64,000 nucleotides of DNA, taken from contig NZ_JACXAE010000039.1 in assembly GCF_014698965.1 (NCBI RefSeq), forward strand, positions 62,001 to 126,000, written 5' to 3'. Positions 43,455 through 52,585 of the stretch are shown in pieces; positions within the stretch are counted from its first letter, which is position 1, and every line of letters begins with the position of its first letter. This DNA comes from Iningainema tapete BLCC-T55. Its GTDB lineage: Bacteria; Cyanobacteriota; Cyanobacteriia; Cyanobacteriales; Nostocaceae. Under the pieces are notes generated by a model. It did no database searches. It saw only the letters and a list, made by a program, of their open reading frames with translations, and was not told the DNA's origin. The position numbers and the translations under genes were made by a program.

Positions 43455-46205
43455 TTGGTCTTGCAGATTCTACAGGCACAGTTAAAAAGGTTTATTAAAT
43501 ATCTCAGCATAAAAAAATGGGAGAGCAAGAGAGTAAAGCAACATTCATACCAGGCTCACCGTAATTTTGCAATTGTAAAATTCAGTAAATTCTTTGGCTT
43601 AGGAATCTGTGTTCTGGGACTGACTATAGGGCTGGGTTTTGGGCGTTTAGCCGCAATAGAACAGTTACCTCAAGTCACTGCTGTTACCCCAAATTCATTA
43701 GTTGTCCAGTCGCTGAAGAATGAACCGTCCCAGTTAGTGCAACTAGGTAAAGAAAGCTACAAAGCTGGACAGTTTGCTAATGCAATTGCCGTCTGGCAGA
43801 AAGTATTAGATTTATTTACCCAACGAGGTGAACGTGTTAATCAAGCAGTGGTGCAGAGTAATTTAGCACTGGCATACCAGCAGTTAGGACAGTGGCAAGA
43901 AGCAAATCAGGCGATTGCTAAGAGTATAATTTTACTGAACGAAGCACAGAAGGGGAGGGAGAAAGAAACTTCACTCCAAGATTTATTAGCCGAGGCGTTG
44001 AATATTCAGGGTAGTCTGCAACTTGCTCAAGGAAAAGCTGAAAATGCACTCTACACCTGGGTTCAAGCTACTGATACTTATAAACAAGCAAAAGATAAAA
44101 CAGGGGTAATTCGCAGTTCAATCAATCAAACGCAGGCTTTGAGAGTATTAGGGCGTTACTCCCGCGCACAAAAAACTTTAGAGGAAGTCAACAAAACCCT
44201 GCAAGCGGAACCAGACTCGCTCCTCAAAGCATCTGGCTTGTTGAATTTGGGCAATATTCTACAGGTAAACGGTGACTTGAATCGGTCTGAAGCAGTGTTA
44301 AAGCAAAGTTTAGGCATCGCTCAAAAGTTACAATCAAAAGATGAAATCACACTAGCTTTGCTAAGTTTGGGTAATACCACCCACGCAAAACAGCAAAATA
44401 AAGAAGCTCTAAATTACTATCAACAGGCAATAGCCATAGCCACCACCCTTAAAACTAAAATACAGGCACAACTTAATCAACTGCGACTGCTGATAGAAAC
44501 CGAACAATGGACAGCTGCTGAAAAACTAATACCGCAGATTCAGCCATATTTACAGAGTCTACCTCCCAGTCGTACAGCACTGGCGGCAAGGGTTAACTTT
44601 GCCCAAAGTTTGATTAAAGTCAGGAGTGAGGGTAAAGACTATAACTCACGCATTTCTGATGCTGCTCAAATTCTAGGAGTAGCTTTAAAGCAGGCGCAAG
44701 AACTGGAAGATCAGCGGGCGGAAGCCTATGCTCTTTTTTCTTTAGGAGAACTATATGCACAAACTCAGCAATGGTTGGAGGCGGGTAAACTAACTGAAAA
44801 ATCATTAAAAATAGCGCAAGAAAGCAGTACTCCTGATATCATCTCTCGCTCATCATGGCAACTTGGAAGAATATTTGTGGCTCAAGGCAAATTGAAGGAA
44901 GCAATATCAGCTTACACTGAAGCTGTTAAAACTCTTGAACCTATTCGTTATAGTGTAGCCTCTGTTCGTAGCTTTGAGTCCCAGTTTTTCTTCACACAAA
45001 CTGTCATCGAACCTGTTTATCGTGAATTGGTCAGTTTACTGCTACAACAACCCTCCGAAACTCCCCGTTCAAGAGGAGGGCTACAGGCCGTAAGTCAGCT
45101 AAATAGTAATGTGATTGATGTGATTGAATCTTTACAGGTCGCAGCATTTGATAAGTACTTTGGTGAGGCTTGCTTCACAGGTCCTCGAGTTGAAGTTGAT
45201 AAGATTGACCCACAAGCAGCAATTATTTATCCAATTATCCTGCGCGATCGCTTAGAGGTTGTCCTCTCCCTGCCAAATCAAACCCTGCGTCACTATGCCA
45301 CAGATATTCCTCAGCAGCAACTCGAACAAATTTTCGAGCAAATGCAAGCCTCTCTTTCACGCACTTCTTTGAAAGAAGAACGTTTGCCAGTTGCTCAAAA
45401 AGTTTACGAACTGCTCATTCGACCAGCTGAAGCTGACTTGGAAGCTAGTAATATTAAAACCTTAATCTTTGTCCCCGATGAACCCTTGAAAAATCTCCCA
45501 ATAGCAGCACTGCATGACGGTCAACGATATTTGGTAGAAAAATATAATGTTGCCCTAACTCCAAGCCTGCGACTTCTCGCACCAAGCCGCCTGCAACGTC
45601 AGCAAATCAAAGTTCTTATAGGTGGAGTGAGTCAGCCAAATCAAGGCTATACCTCACTACCTGGCGTTGAGGCAGAAGTTACCGAAATCAACTCAGAAAT
45701 ACCATCTCAAGTACTGCTTAATCAAAAATTTACCAAAAACGCTATTAAGAAACAAATTCGTACTGATTCATTCCAAGTTGTGCATCTAGCAACTCACGGT
45801 CAATTCAGTTCCAATGCCGCCGAAACCTTCATTCTCACCTGGGATAGTCGATTAGACGTGAAACAGTTGGGAGAATTACTCAAAACTAGAGAGGAAAATA
45901 CAGCTGCTCCAATTGAGTTGCTGGTTCTAAGTGCCTGTCAAACTGCAGGTAGTGATAAACGTGCGTCACTGGGACTGGCAGGTGTTGCGGTGCGTTCTGG
46001 TGCCCGCAGTACACTCGGAACTCTCTGGCCTGTAGAGGATCAGTCTACTGCCGTTTTTATGGCAGAATTTTATCGTCAATTAACTAACTCTCAGATAACC
46101 AAAGCGCAAGCACTACGACAAGCACAATTGAAGCTTTTAAATCAACCAGGATACCAACATCCGTTCTATTGGGCAGGTTTTGTACTCATAGGTAATTGGT
46201 TGTAA
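43455..46205 (+). CDS. TPR-CHAT caspase-like protease, 916 aa
   Basis: TTG start with TAAGGAG 5 bases upstream (no ATG gives a comparable start). A basic N-terminus and one membrane helix ('FFGLGICVLGLTIGLGFG', ~52-69) precede TPR repeats over ~85-490 ('LGKESYKAGQFANAIAVWQK', 'SLGNTTHAKQQNKEALNYYQ'). The CHAT domain fills ~590-916 with the catalytic dyad His781 in 'VHLATHG' and Cys828 in 'LVLSACQTAG'. CHAT proteases are caspase relatives used in signalling, defence (gRAMP-like craspase) and programmed cell death. First gene of an accessory signalling cluster. Confidence 0.93.
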   Translation: MVLQILQAQLKRFIKYLSIKKWESKRVKQHSYQAHRNFAIVKFSKFFGLGICVLGLTIGLGFGRLAAIEQLPQVTAVTPNSLVVQSLKNEPSQLVQLGKESYKAGQFANAIAVWQKVLDLFTQRGERVNQAVVQSNLALAYQQLGQWQEANQAIAKSIILLNEAQKGREKETSLQDLLAEALNIQGSLQLAQGKAENALYTWVQATDTYKQAKDKTGVIRSSINQTQALRVLGRYSRAQKTLEEVNKTLQAEPDSLLKASGLLNLGNILQVNGDLNRSEAVLKQSLGIAQKLQSKDEITLALLSLGNTTHAKQQNKEALNYYQQAIAIATTLKTKIQAQLNQLRLLIETEQWTAAEKLIPQIQPYLQSLPPSRTALAARVNFAQSLIKVRSEGKDYNSRISDAAQILGVALKQAQELEDQRAEAYALFSLGELYAQTQQWLEAGKLTEKSLKIAQESSTPDIISRSSWQLGRIFVAQGKLKEAISAYTEAVKTLEPIRYSVASVRSFESQFFFTQTVIEPVYRELVSLLLQQPSETPRSRGGLQAVSQLNSNVIDVIESLQVAAFDKYFGEACFTGPRVEVDKIDPQAAIIYPIILRDRLEVVLSLPNQTLRHYATDIPQQQLEQIFEQMQASLSRTSLKEERLPVAQKVYELLIRPAEADLEASNIKTLIFVPDEPLKNLPIAALHDGQRYLVEKYNVALTPSLRLLAPSRLQRQQIKVLIGGVSQPNQGYTSLPGVEAEVTEINSEIPSQVLLNQKFTKNAIKKQIRTDSFQVVHLATHGQFSSNAAETFILTWDSRLDVKQLGELLKTREENTAAPIELLVLSACQTAGSDKRASLGLAGVAVRSGARSTLGTLWPVEDQSTAVFMAEFYRQLTNSQITKAQALRQAQLKLLNQPGYQHPFYWAGFVLIGNWL

Positions 46206-46413
46206 GAGACATCCTTAGAAAAAAGTTTACCTTGATAACAAAAAACAAGTAAATTTATTTGAATCTGGTGGACAATAAAGGCTGTTACTGTTCTACTAAA
46301 AATAAATAGTCTTGAAAAAAATTAAACAAGAGCGTGCCAGAGTGGTCTAAGATTGTTAGATATTCTTTGATCTAATCAAAATCAGCAACTTCCCTTTATA
46401 GGAGAGTCTTATT

Positions 46414-47196
46414 ATGGTTTGGGTACAGGTACACCGGGGGTTGGCACTCTTTCTTATAATACAATTGGCTACCTCCTTCAGTCTACTCACTGACCTACAG
46501 GCTAAAACTCCAAACCAAACCACGTCTACTCCCAAAAAGTTCAAAGTCACCTTTGATCCTCCTCCCAACCAACCTGCACCAAAAGTAACAATAGGTGGAG
46601 GCAGACGCGACAATGACAGATGCCCAGAGGATAGAAAAAACCTCAACCAGCCCTTGGTCAACAAAACAACTGATCAGCTTTTGACTCCTCTATTGCCACC
46701 TGCAAGATTGGGGTTAACAGTATCCCCTCACCCAACTTTTATGGTGTACGTACCTCAGAGTTCTACGTCGTCAGTAGTATTTACGTTGGAAAATCAACAA
46801 GGAGAGGGCATATATCAGAAAAAGTTGGACTTTAAGGGAACTCCGGGCATTATCAGTTTCAGTCTACCAACTACTGAACCACCGTTAGAGATAGGTAAAG
46901 ATTACAAATGGGTGGTATCAATGGTTTGTGAGCTACCAGGACCAAAAGATCCATTTGCTGAGGGTGTAGTACGTCGAATCCAGCCAAATTCGTTACTAGC
47001 GAGTCAATTAAACAAGGCACAATCTTTGGATGGGGTAGTGCTGTACGCAAAATCTGGGATATGGCAAGAAGCAGCAGCAGCTTTGGCTGCTTTACGTCGA
47101 TCTCAACCACAGAATGCTGAATTGACAGCAGCTTGGAAAGATTTGTTGCAGTCAATTGGTTTAGATGCGATTTCCTCTGCTCCCTTGAAGAACTAA
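46414..47196 (+). CDS. DUF928 secreted protein, 260 aa
   Basis: A signal-like hydrophobic start ('ALFLIIQLATSFSLLTDLQA') leads to a proline-rich linker and the DUF928 core: 'GGGRRDNDRCPEDRKNLNQP', 'SPHPTFMVYVPQSSTSSVVF', 'PPLEIGKDYKWVVSMVCELP'. DUF928 proteins are nearly restricted to cyanobacteria and commonly sit beside TPR-CHAT and filamentous-haemagglutinin-type genes, exactly as here. Function unknown; likely periplasmic or surface. Confidence 0.9.
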   Translation: MVWVQVHRGLALFLIIQLATSFSLLTDLQAKTPNQTTSTPKKFKVTFDPPPNQPAPKVTIGGGRRDNDRCPEDRKNLNQPLVNKTTDQLLTPLLPPARLGLTVSPHPTFMVYVPQSSTSSVVFTLENQQGEGIYQKKLDFKGTPGIISFSLPTTEPPLEIGKDYKWVVSMVCELPGPKDPFAEGVVRRIQPNSLLASQLNKAQSLDGVVLYAKSGIWQEAAAALAALRRSQPQNAELTAAWKDLLQSIGLDAISSAPLKN

Positions 47197-47322
47197 TACC
47201 AAGTTGCTTTCCAAAACGTAAAAATGTCATACTTAGTGTAACGCACTGTTGCGAAGCATTTTGGATATTCTTCACTCTGCTTTGCTCCGTTCAGAATGAC
47301 ACTTTTGAACGTAACTTGGTAT
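47196..47322. repeat. MITE-like element, 127 bp
   Basis: Terminal inverted repeats ATACCAAGTT (47196-47205) and AACTTGGTAT (47313-47322), with partial pairing further in (GCTTTCCAAAACG against CACTTTTGAACGT), enclose non-coding DNA directly after the DUF928 stop codon. No transposase. The rest of 47323-47425 shows nothing recognisable. Confidence 0.6.
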
Positions 47323-47425
47323 AAGCAGAATGGACAGGGAATTTTTGAAGGTGCGTGACTCTAGCCATAACACACCTTCATTAGTGTAAATTTTAATTAA
47401 AAATTAAGTATATTTCCTTCTAGAT

Positions 47426-48268
47426 ATGAAATCAATAGCTTGCCAACTTTGTATCGTCAGCCTTACCCTTGGCTATCTATTTGCTGCCAACTCCGCTAAT
47501 GCCCAAATTGTTCCCGATAATACCCTCCCAGTGAACTCCAGTGTTACTCCAGGATGCACCACCTGCCAAATTGAGGGCGGCACAATCAGTGGTAGTACTT
47601 TACTACATAGTTTCCGTGAATTTTCTGTACAACAAGACGGTGCGGCAATTTTCAATAACCACTCCGACATTAAGAACATTATCACGCGTGTTACAGGTAA
47701 TACTGTCTCCAATATTGATGGGTTAATTCGTGCTAATGGCACAGCTAACCTGTTGCTGATAAATCCAAATGGGATTATTTTTGGTCCTAATGCCAAGCTA
47801 GATATTGGCGGTTCGTTTCTCACATCTACGGCCAGTAGTTTCAAGTTTACCGATGGCAACGAATTTATAGTGATTCCTACCGAAGCAACACTAAGCATAT
47901 CTGTCCGAATCAACCCAGGCTGTGTATCAAGAAACAATGTAGCATCCACACAAAGCACTTTCACCATTAATGGAGAGGGTGGACTACCCGCAAACCTCAA
48001 TGACATATTTCCAGGCGAGGAAACACTAGTTGAACTGGTTGACTTGCCAGATAGCAAAAATAGTAATGACGCAGCTGGTCAAAATGTCTTCGTATCCTCC
48101 CATCCCTCCGTCGCTGCATCCTCTTCTCACCGACAGGAGATTGTGGAAGCGCAGGGATGGGTCGTAGATGCTAATGGCGCAGTTACTCTAGTGGCACAAG
48201 TATCTAATATTATACCTCATAGCCCTGCACTAAACACGGCTAGTTGTCAAACTTCTTTGCAGCAATAA
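47426..48268 (+). CDS. Shortened TPS-domain (filamentous haemagglutinin-type) secreted protein, 280 aa
   Basis: Signal peptide ('CIVSLTLGYLFAANSANAQ') and an N-terminal TPS/haemagglutination activity domain: 'LFHSFREFSV'-type 'STLLHSFREFSVQQDGAAIF', 'NLLLINPNGIIFGPNAKLDI', 'GGSFLTSTASSFKF'. Full proteins continue with hundreds of residues of beta-helix repeats; here residue ~150 jumps straight into the usual C-terminal tail 'STQSTFTINGEGGLPANLND' and 'EIVEAQGWVVDANGAVTLVA'. An in-frame internal deletion is the simplest reading. Secreted through a TpsB partner not present here. Probably no longer adhesive. Confidence 0.85.
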   Translation: MKSIACQLCIVSLTLGYLFAANSANAQIVPDNTLPVNSSVTPGCTTCQIEGGTISGSTLLHSFREFSVQQDGAAIFNNHSDIKNIITRVTGNTVSNIDGLIRANGTANLLLINPNGIIFGPNAKLDIGGSFLTSTASSFKFTDGNEFIVIPTEATLSISVRINPGCVSRNNVASTQSTFTINGEGGLPANLNDIFPGEETLVELVDLPDSKNSNDAAGQNVFVSSHPSVAASSSHRQEIVEAQGWVVDANGAVTLVAQVSNIIPHSPALNTASCQTSLQQ

Positions 48269-48416
48269 TAGTTAAAATAAATAAAAATTATTGCCAGAGA
48301 TTGGAAAGTACAATGCACAGACCAGGAACAGAAAAAACAATGTGGAAAGCAGCATACTCAAGGTATACAAAGCTTACAATGTCTTCCCTCCTGCCCTGTT
48401 AGTTCTATTAGCTTAA

Positions 48417-49730
48417 ATGCAAAACAATAATACTCAAACCCGAAAAATCTTGCTGTTGTCAGCAAATCCTAAAGGCACAAGCCAGCTTCGTCTGGATGAG
48501 GAGATGCGCGAAATCAAGGAGGGGTTGAGGCGATCAAAAAAGCGTGACTTGTATTTGATAGACACAGCAGAAGCAGTACGCTATAGAGACATCCATAGAG
48601 CCATTCTCGACTACGAACCACATATTATTCATTTTTGTGGGCATGGGGCTGGAGAAGAAGGCTTGGCATTTGAGGATGAGACGGGTCAAATAAAATTAGT
48701 TGATGCAAAAGCTTTAGCGGACTTGTTTCAACTTTTCGCAGACCAAGTAGAATGTGTTGTCCTTAATGCCTGCTATTCAAAGTATCAGGCAGAGGAGATA
48801 TCTCGATACATTCAGTATGTAGTAGGCATGAATCGGGCTATTCAAGATAAAGCAGCAATTGAATTTGCTGTAGGTTTCTATGATGCATTAGGAGCAGGTA
48901 GAAATTATGAGTTTGCCTATAAATTGGGCTGCAATGCGATTTTGAGGGCAGGGATACCACAAAATTTAATACCTCAACTACTACCGGAAAGGAAAAATTC
49001 TCCTACAGAAAAATCTCCACACCCAGGCTCTCCAATTAACACTCCTTCCTTAGGGTATGAATTGATCGAGGTGCGAGAGGCAGCACCAGCGATGACACCA
49101 GAATTTCATCTCATTAAAGAAGAACACAAAAACGAGAAAGCTTTGCTCCATTTTCAGCAACTGCTCGACCTTAAAGAAGCTGATGTCGCACCAATTAAAG
49201 CTCAAATGCTTGCTCAATGCCGAATCGAGGAACAGCCAGCCCAAATATCCACTGGAGAAGCAGGACAAGCAAATAAAAAGGATAAGCAAGAAATTGAGTA
49301 CACACGCTTGCGGGATTTACTGAAATCTGGTCAGTTGAGAGAAGCTGACGAGGAAACTGCATTGCTAATGCAGAAAATAGCGGGTCGAAAAAAACAAGCT
49401 TGGGTGGATAAGACAACTATCAAAAATTTTCCTTGTGCCGAATTAAATACCATTGACTGCCTCTGGCTAGAATATAGCAAAGATCGCTTTGGCTTAAGTG
49501 TACAACAGCAAATTTTTGTCAACGTCAATCATAATTGGGATGAATTTGGGGAGCGTGTTGGCTGGTGTGGCAGAAAAGGCTGGTTTAACCAAGGAGAAAT
49601 TTATTGGAAACCTTACGCCGGACTGTCATTTAGCAGCACTGCACCTGTTGGTCACCTCCCGATTTTAGTTGTGTGGGAGTGGAGAGAAAACCTGTTATCT
49701 CGGCTCCAAACTTGCCAACAAGAGTTATGA
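48417..49730 (+). CDS. CHAT-GUN4 fusion protein, 437 aa
   Basis: Residues 1-180 are a compact CHAT domain: 'KILLLSANPKGTSQLRLDEE', catalytic His76 in 'IHFCGHGAGEEG' and Cys119 in 'VVLNACYSKYQ'. A linker (~195-290) with a helical 'EEHKNEKALLHFQQLLDLKE' leads to a C-terminal GUN4 domain (~290-437): 'YTRLRDLLKSGQLREADEET', 'IDCLWLEYSKDRFGLSVQQQ', 'GWFNQGEIYWKPYAGLSFSS'. GUN4 binds porphyrins in chlorophyll synthesis; fused to proteases or kinases it is thought to sense them. No membrane segment. Confidence 0.9.
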   Translation: MQNNNTQTRKILLLSANPKGTSQLRLDEEMREIKEGLRRSKKRDLYLIDTAEAVRYRDIHRAILDYEPHIIHFCGHGAGEEGLAFEDETGQIKLVDAKALADLFQLFADQVECVVLNACYSKYQAEEISRYIQYVVGMNRAIQDKAAIEFAVGFYDALGAGRNYEFAYKLGCNAILRAGIPQNLIPQLLPERKNSPTEKSPHPGSPINTPSLGYELIEVREAAPAMTPEFHLIKEEHKNEKALLHFQQLLDLKEADVAPIKAQMLAQCRIEEQPAQISTGEAGQANKKDKQEIEYTRLRDLLKSGQLREADEETALLMQKIAGRKKQAWVDKTTIKNFPCAELNTIDCLWLEYSKDRFGLSVQQQIFVNVNHNWDEFGERVGWCGRKGWFNQGEIYWKPYAGLSFSSTAPVGHLPILVVWEWRENLLSRLQTCQQEL

Positions 49731-49740
49731 ATTACTCTCC

Positions 49741-52011
49741 TTAACTGCCAGACTGGCGAATATATGCAAGAAATGCCACTGCCTCTGGTGGCACAGCTGT
49801 GAACCGGATACCAACATTTATCTGCTGATGAGCTGAAACTGCCATCACCTTGGCGTAAATATCACCCAGTCCACTAGCCTGTTCACCTCCAGGCAGAAGA
49901 TTAATTAACAAATTACTAAAAAGTTGCAAGGGATGATGGGAGCGAAATTCAGCGCTGGTAGTTGATAGCTTTACTAAGCTACCTTGGAATACTTCCCCTG
50001 GGAGATTTTTGTCTTCTAATTTGTTTTCTAAAATCATGAACTGTAACGGGATTTCCTGCACTAGGGTTACTAGTATTTCTTCGTGTTTGGGCAAGCATAA
50101 GTTAAATTTGCCACCCACGCCTCCAATATCGTAAACAGTAATTGTCTCCCTGATTTCCTTGAGCTTGACCTGCATTTGTCCATCTACTCGTAAAATCGGG
50201 CCAGCATCTTTGAAGGTATCTTTAGAAACAAGAACTTGCCCGCCCACAGTATAAGATTCTATTTGGTGAGCTAGATTGACATTGCTTCCCATAACTGTAT
50301 ACTTGGCACGCCGTTGGGAACCGATATTTCCTGCTAAAACTTCACCAGTATGGAGGCCAATACCCATTTCTAGGGGTGATAGGTTCATATTGGAGAGTTT
50401 GATATTAATACTGTTCATCTTCAATTGCATAGCAAGGGCACAAGCAACTGCTCGAACTGCATCATCCTCACGCTGAATGGGTGTGCCAAAGATCGCAAAA
50501 ATGCGATCTCCCATGAAATCATTGATTGTACCTTGGTACTGTGTAATAACATCAATCATTTCCTCTAGATAGAGGTTGCCAACCTCTACTGCTTTTTCTG
50601 GTGATAGGCGCTCTGATATAGCCGAAAATCCCCCTAAAGTTGATATCAGTAGTGTAACTTTTCGCCTTTCACCTCCAAATTTTAAACCCCCTGGTGTCTC
50701 CAACAAATTAGCAACAACTTCATTTGTCAGATAACGTCCAAAGGCTTGGCGCATCAAATTAGTTGTACGCGCAATATGAGCAGTAATGGTAACAGCAGAC
50801 AAAAATAAAGCCAAAACAGCTGGTACGACCGGAATCCACCACCCTGACAAGAAAGCCGCATAACTACCACAGATAACTGCACCCCCTACCAGCATAATAA
50901 TGGTAGATGTTAACGGCAAACCTAAAGCAACTCCCTTGACAACTTTGTTTATAGCGATTTTCCAGTGTTGCGTCCAACTTAATATTGCCCCAACAAACGC
51001 ACAACCAAAAATCCACAGCCATTCCAGTGGTTCTGACCAAACCTTTATTTGGGGGCGACCTTCCAGTGCTGCACTTAAAAGCTGACTGGCTACATCAGCA
51101 TGAATTTCCACCCCTGTAAATGCCTTGGGACTTTGACCAAGCAATCCACTACTGTAAGGAGTATAAAAGAAGTCACTACTGCTTTCTGCTGTCACGCCAA
51201 TTAAGACAATACGGTCACGTACTAAATCCTTGGGCATTCGCCCTTCTAAAACATTAGTTATGGAAATTTTACGAAAACCCTGCCGCAGATTGCGAAAGTT
51301 AGCCAATATCTGATACCCACCAGCATCTGCTTTCACATAACCGCCGTCATTTGCCTGAAAGGGAACCAAGGTAGCTTTACCTAACCTACGACGCTGACTT
51401 TGAACAGGAGGAATTGCTTGCAGAGTAATACCTTCAGCTTCCAAGTAGATAAGCCCCAGCTGTGCTCCCAAACTTAAAACAACTTGGTTGTTTTTATCTT
51501 TTGTAGACAGTAAACTGCGCCGGATTTTACCATCAACATCTATCACTAAATCATTTGCGCTCACCTGTCCCAAGTTGCTTAAGGTTTTTGGTGGGTTAAC
51601 AGCAAAACCAGAGGTATCGCCAATCACTTTCTGAATGCCAATTAAGTTTGGTGTTGTTTTAAACACCTTCTCCAACTCCTGATGACCAGGTTCCACGGGT
51701 AAATCCCGATAAATATCCAAAGCGAGCGCTCTAGGTTGTTGTTGTTTTAATATTTTCAATAACTGGGCAAGCTTTTCATCAGATATAGGCCATTTATTCT
51801 TGCGTATGTCTGATTCAGTCACCTCAACAATGACAATTCTTGTGTCAACAGGCTCGAACGGACGTAAACGGAAAAATTCATCCAAAGCCGCCCATTCTAA
51901 TGGTTGTAGCAATCCGTAAGCACGTAACCCAATCAAAACAGATGCCACACTAGAAGTAACAATTAAAACGGCACGCAATTGCCATATCTGCTTTCTAATA
52001 TTTGCCCACAT
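49741..52011 (-). CDS. CHASE2-cyclase-like receptor with degenerate cyclase domain, 756 aa
   Basis: A TM helix (~15-35) and an extracellular CHASE2 domain (~40-330) are followed by three TM helices (~335-410), a class III nucleotide-cyclase fold (~446-630) and a C-terminal PilZ-like module (~655-755, 'GEVFQGSLVKLSTTSAEF' to 'NVGIRFTAVPPEA'). The cyclase lacks key residues: 'VTLLISTLGGFS' has no first metal Asp, 'INDFMGDRIFAIFG' has Asp in place of the substrate-binding Lys, and 'YTVMGSNVNLAHQIES' replaces the G-D and the transition-state Arg. It probably senses and relays rather than making cAMP. Confidence 0.88.
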   Translation of the reverse strand: MWANIRKQIWQLRAVLIVTSSVASVLIGLRAYGLLQPLEWAALDEFFRLRPFEPVDTRIVIVEVTESDIRKNKWPISDEKLAQLLKILKQQQPRALALDIYRDLPVEPGHQELEKVFKTTPNLIGIQKVIGDTSGFAVNPPKTLSNLGQVSANDLVIDVDGKIRRSLLSTKDKNNQVVLSLGAQLGLIYLEAEGITLQAIPPVQSQRRRLGKATLVPFQANDGGYVKADAGGYQILANFRNLRQGFRKISITNVLEGRMPKDLVRDRIVLIGVTAESSSDFFYTPYSSGLLGQSPKAFTGVEIHADVASQLLSAALEGRPQIKVWSEPLEWLWIFGCAFVGAILSWTQHWKIAINKVVKGVALGLPLTSTIIMLVGGAVICGSYAAFLSGWWIPVVPAVLALFLSAVTITAHIARTTNLMRQAFGRYLTNEVVANLLETPGGLKFGGERRKVTLLISTLGGFSAISERLSPEKAVEVGNLYLEEMIDVITQYQGTINDFMGDRIFAIFGTPIQREDDAVRAVACALAMQLKMNSINIKLSNMNLSPLEMGIGLHTGEVLAGNIGSQRRAKYTVMGSNVNLAHQIESYTVGGQVLVSKDTFKDAGPILRVDGQMQVKLKEIRETITVYDIGGVGGKFNLCLPKHEEILVTLVQEIPLQFMILENKLEDKNLPGEVFQGSLVKLSTTSAEFRSHHPLQLFSNLLINLLPGGEQASGLGDIYAKVMAVSAHQQINVGIRFTAVPPEAVAFLAYIRQSGS

Positions 52012-52153
52012 ACTATTAGCTTCTTAATTTGACAGTTGTGTTGCAAAAGCTTTTTGAGGATACAGGAGCCTGTTGAATTGAATGTATTTGTGCAGCCACT
52101 CCAAAGATTTGGGCAACGAATTTCACTTGAATCTTGATGTCTATAGCTAATCC

Positions 52154-52300
52154 CTAAATCTGTCTTTTTCTAATCATGTTCATCGTCTCATAACTCCTCA
52201 ATGTTCACCAAGCTGTGTAGAATGATTTGAACCCAAGCCTTGGATTGACCAGTTGTTTTATAAATCGACGGTCTTGTTCTAGTATGCTGTTGAGGTACTT
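52154..52300 (-). pseudogene. IS6-family transposase C-terminal relic
   Basis: 49 codons on the minus strand read 'KYLNSILEQDRRFIKQLV', 'GFKSFYTAW', an internal TGA, 'TLRSYETMNMIRKRQI' and a stop. This is the well-known C-terminal signature of IS6/IS26 transposases (N-x-I-E-Q-D-H-R-x-I-K ... G-F-K-S-F-x-x-A ... T-L-x-G-x-E). The N-terminal three quarters is absent. Upstream on the same strand, 52302-52472 has a 57-codon frame of unknown origin ending in tandem stops. Confidence 0.85.
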
Positions 52301-52585
52301 ATCACTTTATAGCTTGCACCGCACAAGAGGATTGAGCAATCGCTCCTTCATGTACTGCGCTCACATTTATTAAAGCGAAATGGGTACGACCTCGCAACAC
52401 GGGGAAACGGTGACGCTTGAGTATAGCCTGCACCTTCTGATAGAGTTGCTCCAAGTCACTTCTACTGCACACAACCTATGATTTGCTCGCGTGATTATGT
52501 ACGTTAATAGTAACACGCTTAACTGCCATAACTCATCCCTTGATGGTTCCCGTGCGATCTATTCAGATTTTGGTCTATCTTTTTA

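Noticed and set aside
46329-46413. A tRNA-like stretch (GTGCCAGAGTGGTCTAAG) upstream of the DUF928 gene
   Set aside because: It resembles the D-arm of a class II tRNA, but no acceptor stem, anticodon arm or T-arm follows; treated as chance similarity or a very decayed relic.
52302-52472. 57-codon minus-strand frame ('LEQLYQKVQAILKRHRFPVL...') upstream of the IS6 relic
   Set aside because: GTG start only, tandem stops, no recognised family; may be part of the same decayed mobile region but cannot be supported.
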